The notes under the pieces: generated by a model | What the model was told of the DNA's origin: nothing | Database searches by the model: none | The model's input: the letters and a program-made list of their open reading frames with translations, nothing else | Shown here: positions 42,551 to 49,504 of the stretch, piece by piece | Layout of the letters: each line of letters starts with the position of its first letter | Position numbering within the stretch: the first letter of the stretch is position 1 | Assembly (NCBI RefSeq): GCF_002284535.1 | Contig: NZ_NPKH01000033.1 | Location: 131,800-195,799, forward strand | DNA from: Mesorhizobium wenxiniae | GTDB taxonomy: Bacteria; Pseudomonadota; Alphaproteobacteria; Rhizobiales; Rhizobiaceae | Direction: 5' to 3' | Length of the DNA: 64,000 nt | Translations under genes and position numbers: made by a program

Positions 42551-43117
42551 GTGAAGGTCATCGCCAGTTCCCTACGCAAAGGCAATGTCGTCGAAAAGGA
42601 CGGCAAGCTCTATGTGATCCTCTTTGCCGAAAACATCCATCCGGGCAAGGGCACGCCGGTGACCCAGCTCGACATGCGCCGCATCTCCGATGGAGTGAAG
42701 GTTTCGGAGCGCTACCGCACCACCGAGCAGGTCGAGCGCGCCTATGTCGAGGAGCGCGAGCACACCTTCCTCTATCGCGATGGCGAGGGCTTCCATTTCA
42801 TGAACCCGGAAAGCTACGACCAGATCGCGGTGTCGGAAAGCGTGGTCGGCGAAATGGCGCCCTATCTCACGGAAGGCATGGCGGTGCAGATCTCGCAGCA
42901 CAATGGCATCGCCATCTCGCTGGTGTTGCCGCAGCGCGCCACCTTCGAGGTGGTCGAGACCGAGCCGGTGACCAAGGGCCAGACGGCATCCTCGTCCTAC
43001 AAGCCGGCGACGCTGTCCAACGGCGTGCGCACGCTGGTTCCGCCGCACATCAGCGCTGGCACCCGCGTGGTGGTCATGACGGCCGACGGCGCGTACGTGG
43101 AACGCGCGAAGGATTGA
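42551..43117 (+). CDS. efp: Elongation factor P
   Basis: 188 residues with the three beta-barrel domains of EF-P, which relieves ribosome stalling at polyproline stretches. The N-terminus is MKVIASSLRKGNVV from a GTG at 42551. The modified Lys is K33 in the loop IHPGKGTP, the substrate of EpmA. Further domain markers are ERTFLYRDGEGFHFMNPESYD-like residues in domain II and GVRTLVPPHISAGTRVVV in domain III. AGGA precedes the GTG. Confidence 0.97.
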   Translation: MKVIASSLRKGNVVEKDGKLYVILFAENIHPGKGTPVTQLDMRRISDGVKVSERYRTTEQVERAYVEEREHTFLYRDGEGFHFMNPESYDQIAVSESVVGEMAPYLTEGMAVQISQHNGIAISLVLPQRATFEVVETEPVTKGQTASSSYKPATLSNGVRTLVPPHISAGTRVVVMTADGAYVERAKD

Positions 43118-43232
43118 GAGGTTGGGCAATGCGCGTCCAAGATGGCGCTGTCGCGATAGGCGCCCGTGATGAAATTTGGCGCCAGGCTGGCGACAGGTGT
43201 CGCGTGCCGGAAGCCGACTGGACGCGCGGCGG

Positions 43233-43340
43233 CTAATAGCGGGAGCAAATCGCGTACACAGCTGCCAGATATGTGAGTGCAATCGTGACGTAGGAGACCG
43301 CGAGTTCAGCCACGATCGAGGAGATTTGAAGCAGCGTCAC
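43233..43340 (-). CDS. Possible 35-residue single-span membrane protein
   Basis: From a GTG at 43340, with AAGGGG seven bases upstream: VTLLQISSIVAELAVSYVTI then ALTYLAAVYAICSRY. One membrane helix with a polar end. An open frame extends further upstream, but the ribosome-binding site supports this start. Function unknown. The remaining 43341-43664 holds nothing else that I recognise. Confidence 0.4.
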   Translation of the reverse strand: MTLLQISSIVAELAVSYVTIALTYLAAVYAICSRY

Positions 43341-43664
43341 CTGAAAACCCCTTGTTAACCCTAACTCGCTAATACGCCTTAATCCTGTCTCTTCGACGTA
43401 GAGGCGCAACCCACGATTGCCCCGTACCACGATGCGGGCCGGGAAGAGCCTTCTTCACTGGACAGTGTAGCGGGGATTCAGCCAAGGATAAGACCCGCTA
43501 TCAGAACCGTAAGGATCATCGACAGCGGAACGGCAAGAAGGCAGCACGCCTCCAAAGTATTGATTTGCCAAGAGTTCATCGGGCGCTTCCCAGTTGGATT
43601 CCTGTCTAAACGGGCAAACCGGGACGGCAGTTCCACGAAAGATCTCCGGCGTCATCCACGCCGC

Positions 43665-43931
43665 TCATCGTGCCGATCGGCGCCAACCCTCATTCCCGGT
43701 CATCCAGCGAGCGCGCGCCAGATGCGTCGCCCAAGCCCGGAATGCCCGTTCCGGCTCCTGGTTCGGATCAATGTGCAGAACGGTGTAGGCGACCTCACGC
43801 CAATCGGCCCCGTCCGCCGAAGCATCGAGCAGCCGGATGTAAGTCAGCATGCAGTGCTCGTCATAGGCGGTCAGCACCGAAGACGTCGGCGCCACGTCTG
43901 CGAAATGAGGGTCTAGCGGTGGCTTTGGCAT
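43665..43931 (-). CDS. DUF2285-like small protein
   Basis: 88 residues. DEHCMLTYIRLLDASADGADWREVAYTVL and ERAFRAWATHLARARWMT match DUF2285, a family usually encoded near integrases or in integrative elements of rhizobia. The usual GYRHLL ending is replaced by EGWRRSAR, so the C-terminus may be eroded. The start is the ATG at 43931. Function unknown, possibly DNA-associated. Confidence 0.7.
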   Translation of the reverse strand: MPKPPLDPHFADVAPTSSVLTAYDEHCMLTYIRLLDASADGADWREVAYTVLHIDPNQEPERAFRAWATHLARARWMTGNEGWRRSAR

Positions 43932-44067
43932 TGCGATCTACCAGCAATGGCGCACCGTAACAGGCCGTCGAGAAGCTCGCGCCCTTCAATTGGAGGACGC
44001 TGGCGGATCGAGGTTCGCCTCTAGCCTGATCACCCATTGGTTCGGCGTCCCGCCGTCCGTTCGCGCC

Positions 44068-44676
44068 CTACCCCCGCGGCCGCCGCATCAGCGTCATCCC
44101 GTAATGCACCGCCAACAAATCCAGCCCGACCTTGAGCAGTTTGGACACAACGTCCCGCGGCTCGCCCGTCTGTTCGGCGAGGCTCTTCACCGTTTCGCCA
44201 TGGCAGCAGACTTTTTGTACCACGCCCGACACCTCCCAATGCGAAAGCGCCCTGGTGGCGTCGGCATAGGCGCGGCCGGCCGACAGGATGCGGTCGGCAA
44301 CGCCGCCGCCGATGCGGCCGCCGTCGACGCGCTCGGTCAGCGCCATCGGCTTGACGCCGTCCTGGGCCGAGACGCGAAAATCCTCGCGGTAGCGCATACC
44401 CGCCTCGCGCTGCTGGCGCGACAGCGAGGTGATGCCGGTCAGCGGGTCGACGTTGCGCACCCGCACGATGCCGCCGGTCGAGGTGTGGCCGTCATTGGAA
44501 ACCTCATAGATGCGCCTCGCCTCCTGCGTGCCGGTCGCCAGCCGCTTGCGGCCGAAGGCGTCGCCCTTCAGCGCGAAATCATGACCGACCTCCTTGCGGA
44601 TGCGCACCTGCTCGGCCTCGCCCTTTGCCAGTTTGGGCGCCTTCGGCGCCTTGACCTTGGCGGTCTTCTTGCTCAT
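44068..44676 (-). CDS. DUF6456-like protein
   Basis: 202 residues. A Lys-rich start (MSKKTAKVKAPKAPKLAK) is followed by an ordered domain with GITSLSRQQREAGMRYREDF and a helix-turn-helix-like end (SGVVQKVCCHGETVKSLAEQ). The pattern resembles the DUF6456 domain of alphaproteobacterial regulators. It is on the same strand as the GcrA-like gene, separated by a strong hairpin. Function unknown; DNA binding plausible. Confidence 0.7.
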   Translation of the reverse strand: MSKKTAKVKAPKAPKLAKGEAEQVRIRKEVGHDFALKGDAFGRKRLATGTQEARRIYEVSNDGHTSTGGIVRVRNVDPLTGITSLSRQQREAGMRYREDFRVSAQDGVKPMALTERVDGGRIGGGVADRILSAGRAYADATRALSHWEVSGVVQKVCCHGETVKSLAEQTGEPRDVVSKLLKVGLDLLAVHYGMTLMRRPRG

Positions 44677-44717
44677 GGACAGTCTCCTCGTTTGATTGGC
44701 TGCCTTCGCAGAACCTG

Positions 44718-44748
44718 GTTCCTCGCCCCACGTAGCGGGGCGAGGAAC
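44718..44748. terminator. Perfect 12-bp hairpin between two minus-strand genes
   Basis: GTTCCTCGCCCC pairs with GGGGCGAGGAAC around a 7-base loop. It follows the GcrA-like gene (stop at 44761) and precedes the DUF6456-like gene, so it may be an attenuator or a terminator; a T-run is missing. Confidence 0.5.
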
Positions 44749-44760
44749 GCAAGACCCAGT

Positions 44761-45150
44761 TCACGCCGCATCCGCCAGAGCCGTAGGGCGATGGTCGCAG
44801 AGGCGCGCCGCGTGATAGGCGCAGTAGCTTTTCAGCGGCCGCGTGCGCAGGCCGCAGCACAGCATGTCCAGTGCCGGCCGGCTGCCGGGCGCGTCGTTCT
44901 CGGGATCTTCCTCCAGCGTCAGATCGAGCGGTGCGCGGCAGCGGTTGAACAGGCAGTCGATGAAACGCATGGCCGCGACGTGCGGCTGGCGCCCGGGGGC
45001 AACGGGGCGCGGCGCCGGCAGCTTGAAGGCCTCGCCGTCGGGCCCGTGGATCTCGCGCACGGTCTGGCGCTGCGGCAGCCAGACCGGCGGCGCCAGCCTG
45101 GCCGGCGTGCGGGCGATGCTTTGCAATTCTGTGTCGGTATAGGCGGGCAT
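44761..45150 (-). CDS. GcrA C-terminal-like protein
   Basis: 129 residues. FIDCLFNRCRAPLDLTLEED and later MLCCGLRTRPLKSYCAYHA reproduce the pattern of the GcrA C-terminus, where a CRWPIGD stretch is followed by C-G-x-n-PYC-x-x-H. The N-terminal helix-turn-helix of GcrA is absent. The Cys and His residues suggest a zinc or sigma-binding module. The start is the ATG at 45150. It lies between the DUF6456-like gene and a further small gene on the repressor's left side. Function inferred only from the resemblance. Confidence 0.6.
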   Translation of the reverse strand: MPAYTDTELQSIARTPARLAPPVWLPQRQTVREIHGPDGEAFKLPAPRPVAPGRQPHVAAMRFIDCLFNRCRAPLDLTLEEDPENDAPGSRPALDMLCCGLRTRPLKSYCAYHAARLCDHRPTALADAA

Positions 45151-45223
45151 GGTGTTCTTCCATTGAAAGGGTTGCGTAGATGCCGAAGCTGCCCCTCTCC
45201 CCGTTCACAGGGGAGAAGGGAGA

Positions 45224-45526
45224 TCACCACCGGCGGCCAAGCTTCGCCTCTGCCGCCTCGCGGGTGGCGCCGGAAACCGCCCTGCCCGTGCGCCGGTCGA
45301 AGACAATGACCGTGCCATCCTCGGTGCGGATGCGCGAACGGCCGGCGCGGCACTCGCGTAAGTTCGTGGCCGGAGCCGTGAGGGGAACGGCTCCGGCCGT
45401 TCCGGTCGCCTGCCATGACGGCAGGGCGACCGGAGCCGAGGCGCTAGCCTCGGGCTTCGTCCCGGCCGGGGAGGAGGACAGCCGGGACGGATGGGAAAAC
45501 GAGATGGGGCAACGGGGCTTGTGCAT
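45224..45526 (-). CDS. Hypothetical protein, 100 residues, divergent from the repressor
   Basis: The first half is low-complexity (Ser/Ala/Pro) and the second half, RTEDGTVIVFDRRTGRAVSG, is a compact basic stretch. The ATG at 45526 starts 13 bases from the palindromic operator that it shares with the S24 repressor gene. No family recognised. Confidence 0.5.
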   Translation of the reverse strand: MHKPRCPISFSHPSRLSSSPAGTKPEASASAPVALPSWQATGTAGAVPLTAPATNLRECRAGRSRIRTEDGTVIVFDRRTGRAVSGATREAAEAKLGRRW

Positions 45527-45538
45527 GGCTGTATATAA

Positions 45539-45559
45539 GCATAACTTGCAAAGTTATGC
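45539..45559. promoter_or_regulatory. Operator between the S24 repressor and its divergent neighbour
   Basis: Arms GCATAACTT and AAGTTATGC form a perfect inverted repeat around a 3-base spacer. It lies 13 bases from the minus-strand start (45526) and 14 bases from the plus-strand start (45573), the position expected for CI-like autorepression. Confidence 0.7.
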
Positions 45560-45572
45560 AAGCTATTCTTTC

Positions 45573-46304
45573 ATGGACGAAACCGATTCTTATGTTTCAG
45601 ATGGCGCCATGGCGAAAACTTCGTTGTCGATCAAGGTCGGGGCGGCGATCCGCAAGGCGCGCAAGCAGCGTGGCCTGGTGATGCGCCACATTGCCGAGCA
45701 CAACGACACCGATGTCGCCGCCGTCGGCAATTGGGAAACCGGCCGCAACCTGCCAAAAACCGAGAACCTTTTGAAGACCGCCGCCTTCCTGCGCGTCGAC
45801 CCGGTGGCGCTCGGCAAGGGCGAGGTCGTCTTCCTCGACGACGCCGACAATGTCGCCGACGCCGAGATCGTCACCGACGCCGCCCCTCTGCCCGCCGGCC
45901 CGATGGACATCGAGCTTCTGGGTGCTGCGGTTGGCGGCGACGACGGCGACTTCACCTTCAACGGCGAGGTCGCCGGCTACGTCCAGCGCCCGCCCGGCAT
46001 CGCCCATCTGCGCAAGGTGTTTGCGCTGCATGTGCTCTCCGACTCGATGGCGCCGCGCTACGAGCCCGGCGAGATGCTTTATTGCGGCGGCCGCGACGCC
46101 GTGCCAGGCGACCATGTGGTGATCGAGATGTTCCCCGAAGAAAACGAACGCAACGGCAAGGCCTTCATCAAGAAGCTTGTCAAGCGCACCGCTGCCGAGC
46201 TGGTCGTCGAGCAGTACAATCCGCCGAAGACGCTGACCTTCAACCGCTACGCGATCAAGGCCGTCTTCCGCGTCATCCCGCTCAAGGAACTGCTGGGGTA
46301 TTAG
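45573..46304 (+). CDS. CI-like XRE-type repressor with S24 peptidase domain
   Basis: 243 residues. The helix-turn-helix occupies about 20-75 (KQRGLVMRHIAEHNDTDVAA, then VGNWETGRNLPKTENLL). The C-terminal S24/LexA-like domain has HVLSDSMAPRYEPGEMLYCG with the nucleophilic Ser, and KAFIKKLVKRTAAE with the general-base Lys, so RecA-stimulated self-cleavage is expected. The ATG at 45573 is chosen; an ATG at 45609 is possible. Its operator overlaps the start region, and related half-sites lie at 46761-46787. It looks like a repressor left by a prophage or integrative element. Confidence 0.85.
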   Translation: MDETDSYVSDGAMAKTSLSIKVGAAIRKARKQRGLVMRHIAEHNDTDVAAVGNWETGRNLPKTENLLKTAAFLRVDPVALGKGEVVFLDDADNVADAEIVTDAAPLPAGPMDIELLGAAVGGDDGDFTFNGEVAGYVQRPPGIAHLRKVFALHVLSDSMAPRYEPGEMLYCGGRDAVPGDHVVIEMFPEENERNGKAFIKKLVKRTAAELVVEQYNPPKTLTFNRYAIKAVFRVIPLKELLGY

Positions 46305-46364
46305 GGGTGGCGGGTTCGCGCGCTCCCTTCTCCCCCTGTGGGAGAAGGTGGATCGGCGCGCCAC

Positions 46365-46667
46365 TCAAGCCCGCCTGGATCTCTCCAGCGGAACCTCGCG
46401 CTCGCTGAGCATCCGCGCCTCGGCGCGGCGCCGCTGCTGCTCGTCGACGAATGCCGCCTGGATCACGACCGCTGCGCCCGGCAGGCCATCGGCGCGGCAG
46501 GCCGAGCAAATGAGGCGCCCCGAAAGGGACGCCAGCGGCGTCTGCGCAGTTACCCCGAAGCGCCTGAGCTCAGCCGGCTTCCACCATCTGTTGCGGCCGC
46601 AATCGATACACTCGACCGCAATCGAGACAACCTCGGCGATCGTCGCTTCCTTGCCCGGCAATGCCAT
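46365..46667 (-). CDS. Small zinc-ribbon-like protein, 100 residues
   Basis: VECIDCGRNRWWKPAELRRF and later LICSACRADGLPG form two C-x2-C knuckles, a zinc-ribbon-like arrangement. The ATG at 46667 has AGGA close upstream; an ATG at 46706 is an alternative. It is divergent from the gene at 46884 and shares its operator region. Function unknown; nucleic-acid binding plausible. Confidence 0.65.
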   Translation of the reverse strand: MALPGKEATIAEVVSIAVECIDCGRNRWWKPAELRRFGVTAQTPLASLSGRLICSACRADGLPGAAVVIQAAFVDEQQRRRAEARMLSEREVPLERSRRA

Positions 46668-46760
46668 TGTTCCTGATGCCTCATGTTCCTGTTTTGTTCG
46701 CAACATTATGGGTTTTTTCCGAAGAGTCGAGTCGGATCTGCCCAACCCTGCGCAAAAGTT

Positions 46761-46787
46761 TAACTTGCGCATATTTTTGAGTTATGC
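46761..46787. promoter_or_regulatory. Second candidate operator for the S24 repressor
   Basis: Half-sites TAACTTGC (46761-46768) and AGTTATGC (46780-46787) match the arms of the operator at 45539-45559 in inverted orientation, with a wider spacer. A TTGACA at 46795-46800 follows directly and could be the -35 of the gene at 46884. Confidence 0.55.
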
Positions 46788-46883
46788 TTGTATATTGACA
46801 TACCGACGATTAATTAGCGCCGTGACGTACGCATGGGCGGCAAGACCGGGCACCCGTCGCGCCGCTCAGCCAAGGAAACCAGG

Positions 46884-47252
46884 ATGGACGCCCTCTCCGC
46901 TCAATTCGCCCGTGATTGCGGCTATACCGGCGACAGCCTGGCCATGCTGGCAGCCTTCGCCGCCATCCGCCTCGACGGCATAGGCAAGGCCCGCCTGGGC
47001 CATGACCAGCGCAAGGCGGTGGTCGACCGGCTGAAGCACGGCGAGGCCTTGTTCCTGGCGGCGATCCGCCCGGCGCAGTCGGCCGAGGAGGCGCTCGAGG
47101 ACGCCGCCCGCTTCATTGCGCTGTTCCGCAACATGCCGCGCTGGCGCCAGGAAAGACGCGGCGCCGATCTCGCCCGCGCCAGGCAGCAGCGGCTCTTGGC
47201 GCGCTTCTTCCGCCGCTATGGCCACCGCCTCTGGGCACGGCAGGCCGCGTAA
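46884..47252 (+). CDS. Hypothetical protein, 122 residues
   Basis: MDALSAQFARDCGYTGDSLA then helical, basic sequence (RLLARFFRRYGHRLWARQAA at the C-terminus). AAGGAAACCAGG precedes the ATG at 46884. No family recognised. It is probably controlled by the operator at 46761-46787 and belongs to the same island-like module. Confidence 0.6.
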   Translation: MDALSAQFARDCGYTGDSLAMLAAFAAIRLDGIGKARLGHDQRKAVVDRLKHGEALFLAAIRPAQSAEEALEDAARFIALFRNMPRWRQERRGADLARARQQRLLARFFRRYGHRLWARQAA

Positions 47253-47334
47253 GCCGGAGGTCGTCGACGCCATCGGCCGCGAATGGCTGGACCGCACTTG
47301 CCGTCGCCAGGCCCGCGCCGTATGTCGTCCCTCG

Positions 47335-47793
47335 ATGAGCGAAATTGATTTCCGTCGCGCGCAAGCGCCCGATCTGCCGGCGATTGTCGCATTGCTAGCC
47401 GACGATGCGCTTGGCGCTGGTCGGGAAGACGCGTCGACGCCGCTCGCCCCCTCCTATCTCGATGCCTTCAGGGCAATCGATGCCGATCCCAACCAGCTGC
47501 TGGCGGTGGCCGTCGAAGCCGGGCAAGTGGTTGGAACCCTGCAGCTCAGCTTCATTCCGGGCATTTCGAGGAAAGGCGCCTGGCGCGGGCAAATCGAAGG
47601 CGTTCGCGTTGCCCGGCACCGCCGGTTCGGCGGCGTCGGCAAACGCATGTTCGAATGGGCGGTTGAAGAGTGCCGCTCGCGCAACTGCAGCTTCGTTCAG
47701 CTCACGACCGACAAGAGTCGACAAGAGGCGCACGCTTTCTACGAGCGCCTCGGTTTCATCGCCAGCCATCTCGGCTACAGGATGGGGTTGTAG
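47335..47793 (+). CDS. GNAT family N-acetyltransferase
   Basis: 152 residues. IDFRRAQAPDLPAIVALLAD is the GNAT start, VVGTLQLSFIPGISRKG precedes the acetyl-CoA loop, and VRVARHRRFGGVGKRMFEWA is motif A (R/Q-x-x-G-x-G-like). Motif B is QEAHAFYERLGFIASHLGYR. Transfers an acetyl group to an unknown amine, perhaps a toxic compound or metabolite. Start at the ATG 47335. Confidence 0.9.
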   Translation: MSEIDFRRAQAPDLPAIVALLADDALGAGREDASTPLAPSYLDAFRAIDADPNQLLAVAVEAGQVVGTLQLSFIPGISRKGAWRGQIEGVRVARHRRFGGVGKRMFEWAVEECRSRNCSFVQLTTDKSRQEAHAFYERLGFIASHLGYRMGL

Positions 47794-47819
47794 CGCTCGA
47801 TCGGCTGATTGCCGAGTCG

Positions 47820-47994
47820 GCGCCGCCCCTCATCCGCCTGCCGGCACCTTCTCCCGTATGGTGACGGGGCGATGGGGGCTGTCCGCAACATCGGCACTTC
47901 CTGCAACGTTGGTGATTGGCGAAACCATCGACGAGAGCGTCCGTCTCCCGTCCCTACGGGGAGAAGTGCCTAGCGGGGCGATGAGGGGCAGCGC
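47820..47994. repeat. RIME-like rhizobial intergenic element
   Basis: The outer ends GCGCCGCCCCTCATC and GATGAGGGGCAGCGC are inverted repeats, with inner hairpins (CTCCCGTATGGTGACGGG and similar). Related sequence, inner part inverted, lies at 60756-60860. No gene inside. Confidence 0.7.
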
Positions 47995-48054
47995 AAACCT
48001 GAAGCGATTGCCTTCCACCTGCCGGTCCACGCTCCTTGACAATCCACCTACAAT

Positions 48055-48069
48055 GTTCTCTTTTTGTTC
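48055..48069 (+). promoter_or_regulatory. LexA (SOS) box of the DNA polymerase IV gene
   Basis: GTTC-TCTTTTT-GTTC fits the alphaproteobacterial LexA consensus GTTC-N7-GTTC exactly. A TTGACA lies 14 bases upstream (48036-48041). Confidence 0.8.
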
Positions 48070-48128
48070 AAAACCAAACCACCCTCGAGACAATGCGGCG
48101 TTCGAACCTCCGCGGGCGAACGGGCCGG

Positions 48129-49370
48129 ATGGAAGCCAACATCCTCCACGCTGATCTGGACGCCTTCTACGCCTCGGTCGAACAGTTGCTCGACCCGGCC
48201 CTGCGTGGCAAGCCGATCGCGGTCGGCGGCGGGGTCGTGCTGGCCGCCTCCTACGAAGCCAAGGCCTTCGGCGTGCGTGGCGGCATGCCGGGGCGGCGTG
48301 CCCGGGAGCTCTGCCCCGGGCTGATTTTCGTCGGCGGCCATTTCAAGGACTACCAGCGGCTGGGCGATGCGGCCATCAAAGTGCTTGGCGATTTCACGCC
48401 GGTGGTCGAGCGGATTTCCATCGACGAGGCCTTCGCAGACGTCACCGGCTGTACCCGTCTGTTCGGGCCGCCGGCCGAGATCGCCACAACCATCCGCCGC
48501 CGCGTGCGCGCCGAACTCGGCCTGCCAATCTCGGTCGGCGTGGCGCGCACCAAGCATCTGGCCAAGATCGCCTCGCAAGTGGCCAAGCCCGACGGGCTGG
48601 TGGTGGTCGATCCGCGCCACGAGCTCGAGTTCCTGCACGATCTGCCGGTTGAGCTGATGTGGGGCGTCGGTCCGGTCACCAGGGAGCGGCTGGCCGGCAT
48701 CGGCGTCAACACCATCGGCGAGCTGGCGAAGACCAACGGTGGGTCGCTGGAGCGCCTGCTCGGCCCGGCGGCGGGCGAAAAGCTCAACGCGCTGGCCTGG
48801 AACCGCGATCCGCGCAAGCTCGAGACGCAGCGCCGGGCGCGATCGGCCGGCGCGCAGTCGGCGCTCGGCAGGAAACCGGCCGAGGAGGAAGTCTTCGTGC
48901 CGACCCTGCTGCATCTGGCCGACAGGGTCGCCACCAGGCTGCGGGCGAAATCGCGGCCCGGCCGTACGGTGACGGTCCGTGTCCGCTTCGCCGACCTGCG
49001 CTCGGTGACGCGCTCGATCACGCTCGACCAGCCGATTTCGGCAACCGCGATGCTGGCCGAGATCGCCGAGGCGCTGGTGCGCAAGGTGCTTGTCGATCAT
49101 CCGCACGAAAAGACCATTTCGCTGCTGGCGATCGCCGTCTCGCATCTGGAAAAGCAACCGGGCCTGCAGCTGGAACTGCCGCTCGGCCTCGATGACGACC
49201 GCCGCCGCCCCGGCACAAAGAAGGGCGTGGCGCGCTGGACCGCCGACCGCGCCGTCGATAAGATCCGCGACCGCTTCGGCTGGGAGGCGGTCGGCTATGC
49301 CTCGGTCGCGCTCGGACTGTCGCGGTCGATTCCCGATGCCTTTCGCGAGCTGGCCGAAAAAGAGTTGTGA
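48129..49370 (+). CDS. dinB: DNA polymerase IV (Y-family)
   Basis: 413 residues. Catalytic acidic motifs are HADLDAFYASVEQ (motif I) and ERISIDEAFADVTG (S-x-D-E). KIASQVAKPDGLVVV and the GVGPVTRERLAGIGVNTIGEL helix-hairpin-helix region mark the thumb, followed by the little finger and an extension. The ATG at 48129 begins MEANILHADLD as in short DinB proteins; an ATG at 48093 is the alternative. The LexA box 60 bases upstream indicates SOS induction. Error-prone translesion synthesis. Confidence 0.95.
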   Translation: MEANILHADLDAFYASVEQLLDPALRGKPIAVGGGVVLAASYEAKAFGVRGGMPGRRARELCPGLIFVGGHFKDYQRLGDAAIKVLGDFTPVVERISIDEAFADVTGCTRLFGPPAEIATTIRRRVRAELGLPISVGVARTKHLAKIASQVAKPDGLVVVDPRHELEFLHDLPVELMWGVGPVTRERLAGIGVNTIGELAKTNGGSLERLLGPAAGEKLNALAWNRDPRKLETQRRARSAGAQSALGRKPAEEEVFVPTLLHLADRVATRLRAKSRPGRTVTVRVRFADLRSVTRSITLDQPISATAMLAEIAEALVRKVLVDHPHEKTISLLAIAVSHLEKQPGLQLELPLGLDDDRRRPGTKKGVARWTADRAVDKIRDRFGWEAVGYASVALGLSRSIPDAFRELAEKEL

Positions 49371-49504
49371 GCCGGTTTGGCCGGACCGATGCGATGCAGA
49401 AATTCCACTTCGCGCCCTCTTGAGCCTTCGCCATTGGCGCCGCGCAGGACCACTTGAGCGCAAGCGTCCCAGTCAGCCGAGGCGAATATTCGTCTCGAAG
49501 AGGG

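Noticed and set aside
45180..45572. Upstream extension of the S24 repressor to 45180
   Set aside because: It would run through the divergent gene and the operator and has no repressor-like sequence.
48048..49463. 471-codon minus-strand frame opposite dinB
   Set aside because: Antisense to an unmistakable DNA polymerase IV; composition is typical of shadow frames.
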